DNA of 64,000 nt from Pomacea canaliculata. Lineage: Eukaryota > Mollusca > Gastropoda > Architaenioglossa > Ampullariidae. A model generated the notes under the pieces. That model saw only the letters and a list, made by a program, of their open reading frames with translations. It did no database searches and was not told the origin of the DNA. Of the stretch, positions 1-12,800 are shown piece after piece (positions within the stretch are counted from its first letter, which is position 1; every line of letters begins with the position of its first letter). The position numbers and the translations under genes are program-made. The stretch lies in the NCBI RefSeq assembly GCF_003073045.1, contig NC_037598.1:10826486-10890485 (forward strand). The letters are read 5' to 3'.

Positions 1-1136
1 CATTACAAAATGTTACATTTTCTTTGATGCAGTTTTGCTCATATCATAATTTTCTCTATGGTCTTAATTGTGATCTATATAGCCAACATTCTCTTGAACT
101 GTGCTAACATTTTGGGGTTGATAAATTTTCTGCAATGTGATGTACTGCCTGTCATGTGAAGGTTCCAGCAAGAAAGATGGGTGAAGTGTTTCCAGTTTGT
201 TCTACTGCCATTGTAAAGATGGTTCACAGCAATGTAATGATATGTAGCTGTAACAAATTTTAAAGTATAAATCTGCTGGAGAATAAAAGGTTTCTACATT
301 TTCCAAAATAAAGGAAATTTAGTAACAGTCTTTCAATGCATAAATTTCTCATCTTTTTAATGACAGTCTCAACTAATGTCATATTCTGATTGGTGCATGT
401 ATGTATGCTAACTGCACTATTTGCTTATATTGTAAACAGAAGGACAAAATCAAAATAAAGGCCTTTAATTCTGAAATAGTTGCAGCAATAATGTGTGCCT
501 GCCCTCCTCCACAGCTGAAAATGTCTTTAGTTTGATTGCACAAATCAATTGTAACAGGATATAGTTTCTAAAAGCAGGCAGGAATCAAAATAAGGTGAAG
601 GCTTACACAAAATATTTTATATTTACAAGTGCAGCATCCTGCTCACAACATGAAACAAGAATGTTTAAATTAAAAAATAGAACTGAAAACAACATTCATT
701 TCTGATTTCTGACAATTATTTCTATACGGCTTCCATAAGGCACAATAATCAACACAACTTATGTGATAGTTTCAATTTCTTTAACTTTACCATATTTCAA
801 GCACCATATTTTCAAAACAAATTGATAATATTAAGGTTACAGATAACTGTTGCTCAGTGTGTGATTATCAAATATTATGTTTTAATTTTTCCCTAAATTT
901 ATCAAAAAAGTTAAAAATTGTTCATGTTAGTCCTTGTTTCCAAGACTGTATGCTTGTCTTCACCATGAAAGTGCATATAAAATTATCTCATCAGATTAAA
1001 TACAATCACAAACGTGCAAACGGAAACAGTGTAGTCAGTGTAACATTCACAACCTCTTATATTTACACAAAAAGAAAATACAATGCGCAAGAACATACAT
1101 GCTTCAACACATGCTCACAAAAATTATCATTTAAGC
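1..1136 (+). other. No coding gene seen; possible 3' end of a plus-strand gene to the left
   Basis: AT-rich sequence with no exon-like open frame bounded by splice signals. Three canonical AATAAA hexamers lie on the plus strand at 282-287, 307-312 and 454-459, which is what the 3' untranslated end of a plus-strand gene outside the window would look like. This is inference; nothing coding is visible to support it. Confidence 0.3.
1129..1136. repeat. Target-site duplication, left copy (ATTTAAGC)
   Basis: Identical to 1318-1325, directly abutting the hAT MITE. Eight bases is the hAT family length. Confidence 0.8.
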
Positions 1137-1317
1137 CAACGGTTCTCAACCTTTTACTTGTGACGACCCCCTGATGAGCAAAGGTACGTCCGTGTGCCCC
1201 CTTTAGCCAGCAGTGTAAGCTAATTTCACTAATACCGGTATAAGAAACTTTTAAAAAATGACCACCTTCGCACCCCCTTCTAAACATGTCGTGCACCCCA
1301 CTGTTTGAGAACCGCGG
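1137..1317. mobile_element. Non-autonomous hAT transposon (MITE), 181 bp
   Basis: The left end CAACGGTTCTCAACC and the reverse complement of the right end CCGCGGTTCTCAAAC share the run CGGTTCTCAA. The element is flanked by a perfect 8-bp direct repeat, ATTTAAGC, at 1129-1136 and 1318-1325. An 8-bp target duplication with termini resembling CAGNGGTTCTCAA is the signature of hAT (Charlie-like) elements. No transposase frame fits inside, so it is a deletion derivative. It lies downstream of the stop of the neighbouring minus-strand gene. Confidence 0.8.
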
Positions 1318-1906
1318 ATTTAAGCTTTAAAATGAGACAAGCTAAACATAAAGTTTAAAATACTGCAATGTATTCCTACTAGCACAATATCTAATATATT
1401 GACCATAGAATTAATGTCTTTTTTTTCCTACCATGTTATTCTGCTTCTAGTGCTCTGGTAAATGGTGGAACTGTACTGTTTACAGAAGGAAAAAACCTTG
1501 TTCCCTGGAAGTCTTAAGGCATAAAACCTAGTTTGCCCATCCTCTTATTAAGTATAAATAAAACAAGCAATACAAAAGAGTCTTTAATCAGTATCTCCTT
1601 TTATCTTAATAATTTGTAATGGTCTTAAATGGTGTCGATAAGAATACTCTAAGGTTATTCTGTCAACAGTGCATTCCTACTCTGGTGTACATAAATGGGG
1701 AATGCAACAACCAACTCATTGCAATGAAGAGTGGCAACAACCTGACCTCTGACCAAAATAAACTGTTCAAGTTTTTGTGTTCAAACGAGAACAGGCCACC
1801 ATATTGCTCACTAGTTCTAGTTTATGTACAATTTTTGACAGCATGCTTCAACAGTTGTGTCTCCGCAGCCTGATAACCTGGAATATGAAGTACAAATACA
1901 GCTGCT

Positions 1907-4900
1907 CTATATGATGTTGCTTGTGATGTTTAGAGGAAGCAGATAGTTTCGTTTAAGGTCACGAGTTGGGAGACGGTTGTAGCAGACATTGTCCTTTTGA
2001 TTAAAATGAAAGTGAGATTTGTGGAAATATGCTGTCGTTGTCAGCACCTCAGCTTCATCATCTTTGTAAGCAGCAATAAAATTGGTGGAGAATTCTTCAT
2101 GGATGACTTTAACTGTGTCCAGAACCCACTGCATTTTAACCTCTGACAGCAGGTGCTTTTGGTGCCCAGCTGGTGTCGTGACCTTAACTTCCTTCATTCG
2201 TCGCTTTGTCAGGTCCATCACCTTCAGAAAGAACAGAGAACAAAGCTATTCATGCAGCAGATTATTAGACTAAAAAAAGTGTGCCCTAAAGTGCATAACA
2301 ATTGGTGGCTGAAGACAGTATGTAGAGAAACAAAGCCTTCAGAATGCATAAACATGCAGTTTTGTCCTGTTTGTTACCCAATTCTCATTTTATTAATGTT
2401 CCACAGCATCCTCCATACTTGCAGCACATAGCATAGTCATAAAGATGGTGGTCAAATTTATAAAATTAAGAAAAGTATTGCTGTTATTCAGGTAGGTTTT
2501 GTGAATGATACTTAAGCTAACACGTTTACAAATATCTAAAAGTTAATCAGAAAATCACAGCAGTCAGTTGAGGGGAGAAAGGCAGAAACTGATTAATGCA
2601 GTTTGGAAAGACAGCTATACACTGAATACAGCTATAATCTTGCCATTTCCTAAAAAAGATGTTATCTATATTTTGGTATAAAAGTTTAGTATAGTACTTC
2701 TGTCTTCAAACTACTGTAAGAATAGATGCATAAAAGCTAGAGAAGTGTTTTTGCTGCATAAATGGTTCTAAACAAAATTTAAGGTTGTGTAATATCAAAG
2801 ACTTAAAAAAATAATAATAATAATTAACCGAATTTTCAAACTTTTTGTATAACTCTAAAAAGAGAATTATAACCTAACATTTAAGAACACCTTTTAACGT
2901 TGGAAAATGAGTTCCCCCCCCCCCCCCAAAAAAAAAAATGCTTTAGTTTACATACTTTGGAAAATTTTTCTCCAGTAGCAGACTTGGCAGGTGTAACCAG
3001 TGTCACTGAAAAACCTGTCCCTTTGTTTCTTAACATCAGCAGCAGCATTTGAAAGAGACGCTCCGAGTCAATGCTAGGTGTAACAACAAATACTGCTGCT
3101 CCAACACCAAACCAGTCATCTAGTAATGCTTTCCAGACTCGCATAATAAAGTCATTTTGCATTATACCACCACCTTCTGGGATCTGGTCCAACAGGTCCT
3201 GAACCTGCAAAAGCCCATAAAACATTTTTCAAATAATGTAAAATGTAGCTGCTATTACATGTATGTATGATAATGACATGCTGGCAATGTATCTGCAACT
3301 CAAGACCTACACAACTAGAAATAACAATACACAAGGAGAATATATATATATGGATCAAAATTCCTGCTAATTTTAGTTATTGGTGGATGGGAATAAAATA
3401 CACATTTAATTTATACATTATGATCAATGAAGGTTCTAATACTACCAGCAATTCTAAGCCATTTCTATTTTAGCAGTCATGTAACTCTAATTATAAGAGA
3501 AATGCAAATTTGTTTTAAGCACTTTTTACTGTTTACATTTATTAAATCATTTCCATTATTATATTATTATTACATCATTTCTGAATAATATGAGAAGTTC
3601 TAAACCCCCCAGTTAAAATTGTTGGGGGTTTTATTAACCAGCCAGAAAAGAAACAAAAATACAAGCAATGTATGCGTTGATAATATTCTAATCTTGATCC
3701 TTGATGCTTAAAAACCACTTTAATTAATAACAGCATGTCTTTATGCATGTAAAATTACAGTTGATAGCAAGGATGAAATAGCCACTGTCATAGTCTAGTT
3801 TATTACAAGATGGGAGAGAGGGGTCAAAATAAAATTGTAGAAATTATTCATTTCTATAACATCTTTTCCTGTAATCGAAGGCAGACTCAAAGCACTTCCA
3901 TAAACACCCACATATACAAAGGTGCACAAGCACATAAATGGTATCATTCACACTCACTTCCCTTCTCTCATTTCAACACATGTATACAAAGGATACTGGC
4001 CCTGGAAAAAGCCACAAAACTGCAAACAAGCAGAGAGGAGTATCAGAGATGAGATCCGAACACCGGAATCTAATTTTCATTTTTAGGGTCAGAAAGTAGA
4101 CTCTTAGGGAAAGATAAGTTACACATGTAGAAGGCATATTATAACCCCACTTTCAAGATGTAGAGAGATGTCCCTTTGCCTAATTGGCTTGAGGGGATGC
4201 TCTCTCACTTTGGTCTTGTTTGTAGACCTAAGTCTCCTCTTGATCTGTACTCTTTGTGTGCATTTACCACTTATCTGGATTGCTCATTTTTTATTTGCAT
4301 CACACCGTTTTCATCCATACAACACCTCACTGTGACTTCCCACCACCTGCCTCCTTTATCTTGCCATGATAGTTCTTCTTGCAGTTTGCTGGCATTCTGC
4401 AGACAACCCAATGAGTAGCAACCCCCCCTCCCAAAAAAAAAAAAACAAATTCCTATTAGATCCATTCTCTGATGAAACTGTGGTGTAGAAGGAAACATTT
4501 GCAGCTTCAATTAGTTTTTCGAATGAACTATTTACCCTGGGAGCAGCTTCTGACTATGATAATAATAAATGCAAAATTTGTAAAGCGCATGCCCACACTT
4601 CTAAGGACCATGCTTTAACGCCTAAGAACAAGAATGAAACATGGACAGCATATAAACGGACAGGAAAACAAACAATATATGAACTATGAACAACAGTACT
4701 AATGAAGAAAAAACTCAAATACAGAATGCAAAGAGAACCAAAGAACAAGAACTGAGAGTAACATGATATAGCAAAAGGAAAGGGTGTGAAAAAACACTTA
4801 GCATTGTGTGAAAGGGTGTTAGGAGTAATGTTTACGGAAAAGGTACGTTTTCCGTGCACGTTTAAAGGATTTAATAGTGGCGGATGTGGAAAGGGAGAGT

Positions 4901-5491
4901 TTTGATCAATCTGATCGGTCTTGGGACGAAATGGACAAAGCTGGGACCACGAACTTATATATATCCCTATGCTGAGACAAATTGATTTCGGCGTTACGAC
5001 TGGGGCGAAATGACCGGACCCGTGTAAAGCAGCCTAGCACTGGCCCTAAATTTAAAAATAATCTAATGATGAGTACCGAATTCTCTTACCAATTCATCGT
5101 CTTTGTCTAGCTGAAGATAACGGGTGACAGAATTCTCTGATGATGGAGCATCGCTCAGTCTCTCTGCTTCTTCGTTTCCTTGCTCCAGAAGCCTCTCGAA
5201 GTTGTCCACAAACCAAGGCCAGTGATTCTTACCAGAAATTCTCATTAATCTGGTGGTTTTGTTGAGCTTAACAGTCACGTCAACTGTTGGTTTGAGCTTA
5301 ATTATCTCGCCTTTCTCTAGGTACTTGATGTTTGGGTACACAGCTTGAAAAATGTGTAGCCACCATGGAATAATACCGCTGGAAGATGACGCCACTACGA
5401 TTTGCTTCCCTTCGTCTATAATATCGATGTCTCTACTCGTAGGTGTACCCCAGATCTGTGCTAACACTTTTCGTCGATCTTTTTTGGACAT
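1907..5491 (-). CDS. Conserved-looking 321-aa protein, possible degenerate PLD-like fold
   Basis: Three coding exons on the minus strand: 5491-5090 (134 codons, ATG start), 3204-2956 (83 codons) and 2221-1907 (104 codons plus TAG). All junctions are phase 0, with donors GTAAGA and GTATGT and acceptors TTTTGCAG and TTCTGAAG, so the frame is open throughout. The first exon starts MSKKDRRKVLAQIWG and has a strand-rich stretch (IVVASSSSGIIPWW). Exon 2 carries VFVVTPSIDSERLFQMLL, and exon 3 carries FIAAYKDDEAEVLTTTAYF followed by HKSHF. The pattern of strand, TP-turn, helix and a late 'FIAAY...EVLTTTAYF' strand pair recalls the phospholipase-D-like fold, but no intact HxKxxxxD motif is visible, so catalysis is doubtful. 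No signal peptide or membrane segment. I do not recognise a named family; the gene itself is well supported, the fold is a guess. Confidence 0.75.
4556..5041 (-). repeat. Probable interspersed repeat with ATT-rich 3' tail
   Basis: Within the first intron of the minus-strand gene. Read on the minus strand it ends GCGCTTTACAAATTTTGC followed by ATTTATTATTATC, the same tail type as at 11094-11118 and 22405-22438 on the plus strand. Tails of this kind end many invertebrate LINE and SINE families. The outer boundary is approximate. Confidence 0.4.
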
Positions 5492-6559
5492 TATGTGGCC
5501 GCTTGTGAAATCTGTACACTGACACGCACAAAATGTCTGAAAACTGCAATTCGCGTGATTTCTCTGTCGCCACTTCCGTATCGGGGTCAGGTGAAATCAC
5601 AAATCGCAGTCATACCTATTACAGGTTACCAAGTACTGTTCCCGCACTCCTGTCGCAGTCTTTGTCTAACACCACCGATTTTAAACACAGCTATAAACCG
5701 CAAAGTATTTCAGGTAGGCAGTTATTTCTGCCAAAATCAGCCACAAACAAATCCTCTATCGGGTCGTAACCGGAAACCGTCTGGTTGACAGGTGTCTTTT
5801 CATTGGACGCTAGGTGTTGTCACAGGGCTGGGCCGCTGAATAAGCGCCAGTTTGGATTTATAAATTCATGCCAGTCTGATAAAGTAGTCTTAGGCGTTTG
5901 CACATCTAGAACGATTATTTAGTAAGAAAAATATTGTTTACTTGAACAAGTATAATACCAGTTAATGCTACTACAAATTATCTTCGGTCACGCTTCGGCA
6001 CGTCCACGCCCAACAATAGTAATTGCTATGACTTATCGAACTGACTTTACCTATTGTGACGTCACATAAGAACAGCTAGACCACAGGCATCCGTAAACAG
6101 GAGCTGTGTGTACAGATTAATTGCAGTTATTACATTGTAGCGTTTTTATTCTAAAAGTATGCAATATTATCTTCGCTGTGTTAGTACAAATGGTAAAATA
6201 TCCATTTCAAATAACATGATCAAGGGAAATAACTGTTTTCTTTTTTTATAAAAAAAACGCAAGCGTTCGCCTTGTCGTCTGCTTGGACACTGTATCATAT
6301 GATGCGACCAATATATTGTTACATATATCATAAAACACCATTAGTAAATATTTCTGTAGTTATTTTAATCATTTTCAGCTATAAACTAATTTTGCTCTCG
6401 GGCGATCTTCTTGCATGACTCACAACCGTCCTTCGGAACGCGCAAATATCAAGATTAGGTCCCTTCTTTGGACATGCGCATAAGGCGTTTCACGTGCGAA
6501 ACTGTAGCCAAAAGATACGAAAGAGAAAGGAATGAAGAAGACCGCGGATTACAAAATAA
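5492..6559. promoter_or_regulatory. Divergent promoter region between the PLD-like gene and TASOR
   Basis: The ATG of the minus-strand gene (5491) and the ATG of the plus-strand TASOR-like gene (6560) are 1068 bases apart, head to head, with no other gene between. The stretch is less AT-rich near both starts. It contains a full CRE palindrome at 6057-6064 and an NRF1-like ATGCGCAT at 6474-6481. Shared regulation is inference from the arrangement. Confidence 0.5.
6057..6064. promoter_or_regulatory. CRE palindrome TGACGTCA
   Basis: An exact 8-base cAMP-response element, the high-affinity site of CREB/ATF bZIP factors, about 0.5 kb from each of the two divergent start codons. Function is inferred from the motif and location only. 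Confidence 0.45.
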
Positions 6560-6824
6560 ATGGCCAATTTGTTCGATATTTTCAATAAGAGATCGCCAAG
6601 AAGCTCCACAGGTTCAGAAAATGAACACGAAAGAAGGCCGAGTATTAGGACCGTTGGTACTGCTGATATCCCTCGCACTGCAGTAAACAACTCTGTCAGC
6701 GGTTTTGAAAACAAAGATGGCGCGAAGGTACCAGGAAACAACCAGCTTGTTTCCGATCTACGCCACGAAAGACACGAAAACTCGTCATCGTTTACAATAC
6801 CAAAGCTCAAGCGAAATCAGCAAG
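6560..6824 (+). CDS. TASOR: TASOR-like exon 1: disordered N-terminus
   Basis: 88 codons plus one base, from MANLFDIFNKRSPRS to the donor G|GTTTGT. The segment is polar and rich in Ser, Asn and Arg with no fold visible, ending in a basic PKLKRNQ just before the first domain. An in-frame-looking TTG-initiated frame overlaps from 6468 but is in another frame and lacks a good start. Confidence 0.65.
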
Positions 6825-9800
6825 GTTTGTAGTGGGTGTTGTCTCAAACGCTGCGCCGCCCTTGCTTAAAATGATGATATGCTTGCTTTCCAGCTGTAGT
6901 TTGCTACACTGCCTAATTGTTAAAGAGTTCAGCAAAATGAAGTGTTATTGAATTTTGAAGTTTTGCGTAGAAGATTGTGTAAGATATGTGGAAATACCGC
7001 AAAGGTTTAATAAGAATGGGGCTATATTTGAACTAGTCAGAAACGGAGCATCCGCTTGCAGATTTTGGTTGATCGTTGGGGGTGGCATGTGGGTAGGAGG
7101 GAAAAAAGTGATAAAGTTGATTAATTCAGTTGCTGGTAATAGTTAACAGTGGAAGTAATAAAAAATATTTTTGCCTTCTGATCATTTGAATTGAAATGTT
7201 AGATAAAGTGCTGTCAAATTTCAGAGTATTGAGTTTATCATAGCTCTTCAATCATAATTTGATATGGTGGGTGGGGCAGCAGGGGAGGATATATTTGGCC
7301 TACACTGCAGTAGAAATGCTGAGCAGGGCTATGAAAATCACTGTGGTAGCATTTGTATTGTGCAAGTCAAGTTATCTTTCATGTCCATTTATGATGTTTT
7401 ATACCTCTATTTTCTGGGTGGACAATACAATGTTATCTACTCTTGTCAAGGATAAAGTGCAAAGTGAATTTCTTGAAGTGGTGTATCGTACCTCCTTAAT
7501 GATTACTATTTTGGATTAAAGTGCACCAAGACCATTTATTCTTGCTTCTATAGAGCAGTCTGAGGTATTGCTGAGTCCTGGCTAGAGCATTGTAAAGTCA
7601 TGTCACAAAATTTAAAGCACTGCCTAGTATTGTTGTGATATATTCATGGAATAGAATGTTGACAGCAGGCCACCCTCAGTCAGCTTTGTTCCAATTAGAG
7701 TAGTGTTATAATTCCTCATTGATAAGGATTAATATTATATGTTAGAACAACTTTTCACATAACATAGACTTACACCATGTGAATCAGGAAATAACATAGT
7801 CATAACCCATACCCCTAATTCTACATTCTTTTTCTGGTCTGGCCCAAATTGAGGTTCTACCTTTGTGGTTACCATAAATTTCAAGCAGCATTTTTTGGTA
7901 AATGCATGCAGATTGTGTGAGACGGAGGGTTAAATAAGATATGACATCTCAGAGAGAAATAATTAGTAGTAGCTCTATAGAGAAAGGAAGAATTTGTAAA
8001 ATACTTTACTCAAAATTAATCTTTTCTGTGTGGCTCTTCTATTTTTATAACTAAAATAAGATAAGGTATTTTTATGTGAATGATAATGACTGATTTGTCA
8101 GTGCTCAATTGATGCCTGTTGATGGTGTAATTAGTTTAATACATGTTCTCACTATCAGTCCATTCCAGAATTAGCCTTCATCATATAAGGGCTGCATTTA
8201 CAAATTGTCTGGGGCTGTTATCGAGTGTTCAAAGTTTCGTTATGCTCATTTGTATATGCACAGTTTCACAAGGATGCCAAACTGATGCTACTGTTTATAT
8301 AACACTTGTTTTACAGATTTACTTACTGAGATACCACTGGAATCTCATGAATTTCAACAGGAAATATTGCCTGCGCTGACAAAATGCTACCGCTTTCCAT
8401 CATCTTCAGCTAAATTTACTTTTCAAAGAGTGCAAGTTGTCCATAATGCAGAGAGAACGCAGATGGTATGGTCCATTTCAAAAGGCTTGTTTTTGCTGCT
8501 GCTATGTTTTCATATTAGTAGTCCAAATGTACTGCATTGTACTTGTCTTAAAAGGTCCTCAACTTTAACCTTATAAACCTAAAGGCTTCTTTGCAAGATA
8601 AGTAATAACAAATCAGAGCTGCTATGCTTCCTAATCGAATATAAAGTATACCTCTTTTTTATCAAATATGTAATTACATAAATACACTCATTATCTGTTG
8701 TATTGGTTTTTTATATATATATAGCATTCATCTTTTACATGTTAGTAAGGAACAGCTATTTATACTATTAAGATAGTACAAAATCAGATAAGGTTGTTTC
8801 GCCTGTGGCTTTTACAGTATCTCCAGAAAAGGAAAGAAATGCGGCAGAATGGATATACAGAGAGGGAGATGGCAGACAGCTATGCTTTCCTGTTTGTGGA
8901 GAGTGACCGGCAGGTAGGTTCTGTTTTTTTTTTTTTTTTTTTAAAGAAATCTGTTTGCACCTTTCGCCTTTCTTTGTTTGCATGCATTACTCTCTTTTTC
9001 TTATGTAAGTAATTATACATTCCCATACTAAATATGTTTAAAACCAGATTCCTCTGTCAGCACTTTCTTTTACTTGAGATTTGCATACGAGGAAGGGTCA
9101 TTGCAGGATAATGACACAAAAATATCAGACCGGGATGGATAGCAAGCATGCCAAGAGCATTGCAGAATATTCGTCTGTAATTTTCTCTTGCATGTGTCTA
9201 CTCTTTTGAAAGACATCAATAGTTTTAGAAGACCTTGTGTAAATATCTTAGGGAAAAAAAACCCGAACAACAGACAGCCCTAGATTAGAACACAAAAGAG
9301 AAAAACACAAAATTTTAAAGGCCAAATTAAAATGAATAAATAGATAAAAGGCCATTTGCAGAAAGATTTAAGCATAAAGCAGTAGTTAGAAAAGACAATG
9401 CTGGACTTATAAAATATGGAGGACCCATAGTCAGATCCACAGTTACCATGGCATAGCCAGTTGATAAACCAGTTTTAGTACAGGAACAATGGTATATGAG
9501 ATCAGTCCATTAAGTATAATGTTAATTTGTCCAGCAGGAATAATCAGAGTTTTATATCTGCATACTTAACACGATCACTCCACTTTCTTGCCCTTTGTAG
9601 CTTAAAGATGAAGTCGGTCCTCTCCATGGGGGTTCCATTATTCTAATTGAATCCATCTGAAATCAATATGGTTGCCTCTTTTAGTCTTGGCAAATCACTT
9701 TTGCAATTAACTCAACAGGAAATCACTAAATGGCATTTCATCTGTCATGTTTCACTTCCCAATAAAATATACTAATTGGAAAATTTATTATTTTTCTTAG

Positions 9801-12800
9801 GTTGAAAAAATATGCAAGGAGGGATTGCGTGTTGGAAATGTGACTACTTGTACTATTGGGCATCCAGCAATGGGTAAATAGTTCCATGTAAAGTCACTGA
9901 TAGTAGTTTTTAAAAAATGTTTTATTGTTTTTGGTAAAAGGTGAAAAGGGTGGAAGTTTGCTTTTGGCTATTTTAAAAGTCATTCTCAATCTAATACAGC
10001 CACAAATTATAATTGTTTCACAACTATTTCAATGTAATGGTATTTAACAAATCATAGAAATTTTTGACTGACCAGCACACTGTTTTTAATAAAACTAATG
10101 TAATTATTGAAAATAAATATTTGACAGGTGTTCAGCTTTGCCGATTTGTGGATATCATTCGCCCTGGACCTTTTCCTGAACGCACTTCAGGCAGATTGCT
10201 GATGTTTAAGATAATGAAGGTGAGTTGTACACCTTCATATGTTAAGAATTAATAATTTCTTTTTGATAGATAAGTTCATTGGAACAAAGGGACAATAGAA
10301 TGCACTGTATACAAATTCCGAATTGCTGGTAAGTATAGGAAAGGGAGATTGAAAAGAAGGACTGGTTGTGTAGATGATACATAGACTGCATGATACTGAC
10401 CACTGTCAAATGTGTTGCGTCGGAGTCGGTCAGTCATCCCTTGACCGACACTTGTCTTTAGGAGGAGTACACAGGTAGATATGGCAGCTGATGGGGCTTG
10501 CCACTCTTTCCTCTTTTGGGCAATAGTGAGCACATCCTGTACATGACAACCAGTCGAGTCTTTGACGGTCATAAACCAATTCTTCCTCTGGCCACTGCAT
10601 GGTCGACTACCCTCCAAGGTGCCGAAGAATATTCTTCAACAAGATGTCATGTTGGGTCACATGACTAAAGAATTCCAGCTTACATCACCTGACGGTTGAA
10701 AGTAGAAGTTCCTGGTGTCCTGCGAGTGTGGAAATCTTGTTTCATACAAAATAATTTGTTCCGTCTTCTTTGTATGAGATCTGGAGCAGCCTCCTCAAGC
10801 ACTTGTTCTCAAATGCCTAGCTTCTTTTTGTTTTTGGGAGTAGGTGCCAAATCCATAGAGCAGGATTAGCAGTACCAGGGATTTGTACAGATTGTACTTG
10901 GTTGTGAACCTTATCTTATGGCCATACCAGATCTTATCTAGCTTAGCCATTGCTGCAGTTGCAATCCTGATGCGGATATCTGATACGGAACTACCATCCT
11001 TGGAGAGGGTCGCTCCCAAGTATTTGAAGCTGCTTAACCCACAGCCCCTAGTCTTTTGTGAAGCGCATCAAGCTCGCCTTCATGTGAGGAAATGCGCTAT
11101 ACAAATTGTTATTATTGTTTGAGAAACCTTTCCACACACACACACACTGCTCCTTTGGCATTTTTTGGGCCCAGTTTCCATGGCACAGCATGCCTTGACT
11201 TAGGTGGATTGTTTTGCTTCTCTTATTCTGTGGTCATGTCATCTGGTGAGGCCAAAGAAAAAAGAATTTTTATATTGTAAATTTTCTTCTCTCCTTTTTT
11301 TTTTATTTTATTTTTACTTTTTTTTATTTTTTTTTTTTTTTGAGACTTACCAGATGACGTGATGTTGAAGCCCTACCATCCTCCTGTTTTTTGGTTGGCT
11401 GGTTGGTTGGTTTTTTGTTTTGTTTTAGCAGGGGTTGAGTGTTGGTTAAAAACACTGTATTGGCTTAGCTGATGTTTGATTGTTAAATAAAAAACAGAGC
11501 CTTCTATCTCCTGAGGTTATGTTGTTGGGTAAGTCTTGAAGAAAGAGAATAATAAGAATGTCATTGTTATCACAGTAAGGTTACAAAGAGGCACAAGTAG
11601 CAAATAGGTTACTAAGTAAAATAAGTAGTAAGAAGATTATTGGTTTTAATAGTAGAAATATCTTTCTATGCTTTCATGTCTCAACATTTTATGGGGATTT
11701 TAAATGGAAAAAAGAACTTTTAGTGGAAAATTATTTTAAAAAACAGATCTTAGCTAAATAACAGATTTCTCTTATCCAATTTTTAAATATTGATCAATAC
11801 TTTTTTCAAAGGGGCGTGTGAAGGCAGTTGTAGAGAACAGAACAGGAACCTACTTGGAACCAACTCCAAATCATGATAGTCATGTTGCCAAAACCAACAG
11901 TGACCTTGTTCCTTCAAGCCATCTTCAGTTATTTGAGTCCAACCAGGTAATATCTCTCTTGTCTTTTCATTATATTTTTATCCATAAGATGCAAGGGGTT
12001 TTCATATCCCAGTTAAAGTTGTGTGGGGATGGTGGAATTGGTTAGACCTCTATAAAGAGTTTTAGGGTTTTATCAACCCATCGCAGAAATAAAATAGACA
12101 TCACCATTCATTCATCTGTATAATCATGATCTTGATGTCTTGGTCAAAACTGCTTTATGCATGCAAAATAATTGCTGACATTTGATGACAAATGAAAAAA
12201 TTTATTTGACTTTTTTGTCCTCTTTTTAAAAGAAAATGTCTTGCACAGCTGTTTAAGGTGATTTTGCATGTTATTGTGCAATAGGAAATGTTGATTATTG
12301 AGAGGCGCAGCACGAGTTTTTGGTGACTTTAAATGGACTTAATTAAGGAATTTCATGATTTTATTAAAATGCGGTAGTTACTAGTTGGCAGTACTTGTGA
12401 TCGACATTTCATCATAAATAGCTCAGATGTTCACTCACTGACATCATTTCAGATTTATCTGTATGAATATGGAGACCTGAATGTGGAGCCATATCCTCGC
12501 CATGTGCTGCCATTTGCAGTAATTCTTTATCGCTATAAGGAAGTATCACCTACTGTCAAAACACCTGATACGCCTGTCTTAATGAGGTAGTTTTCTTGGG
12601 GAATAATATCTTAACCCATTGAATATCCTCCCCTCCCCCTCTACTTAGTGAAGTAGCTGGCCTATTTGGGTCACATAAGATACATTGAGGTTGTTTTGTT
12701 AAAATAAATTAGGTTAAACATTAGTTTTGTTGCAATTTTATAATAGATCAAGACTTAGCAATATCAGGTTCTACTTTCCTCCTTGATACATGTGTGAAAG

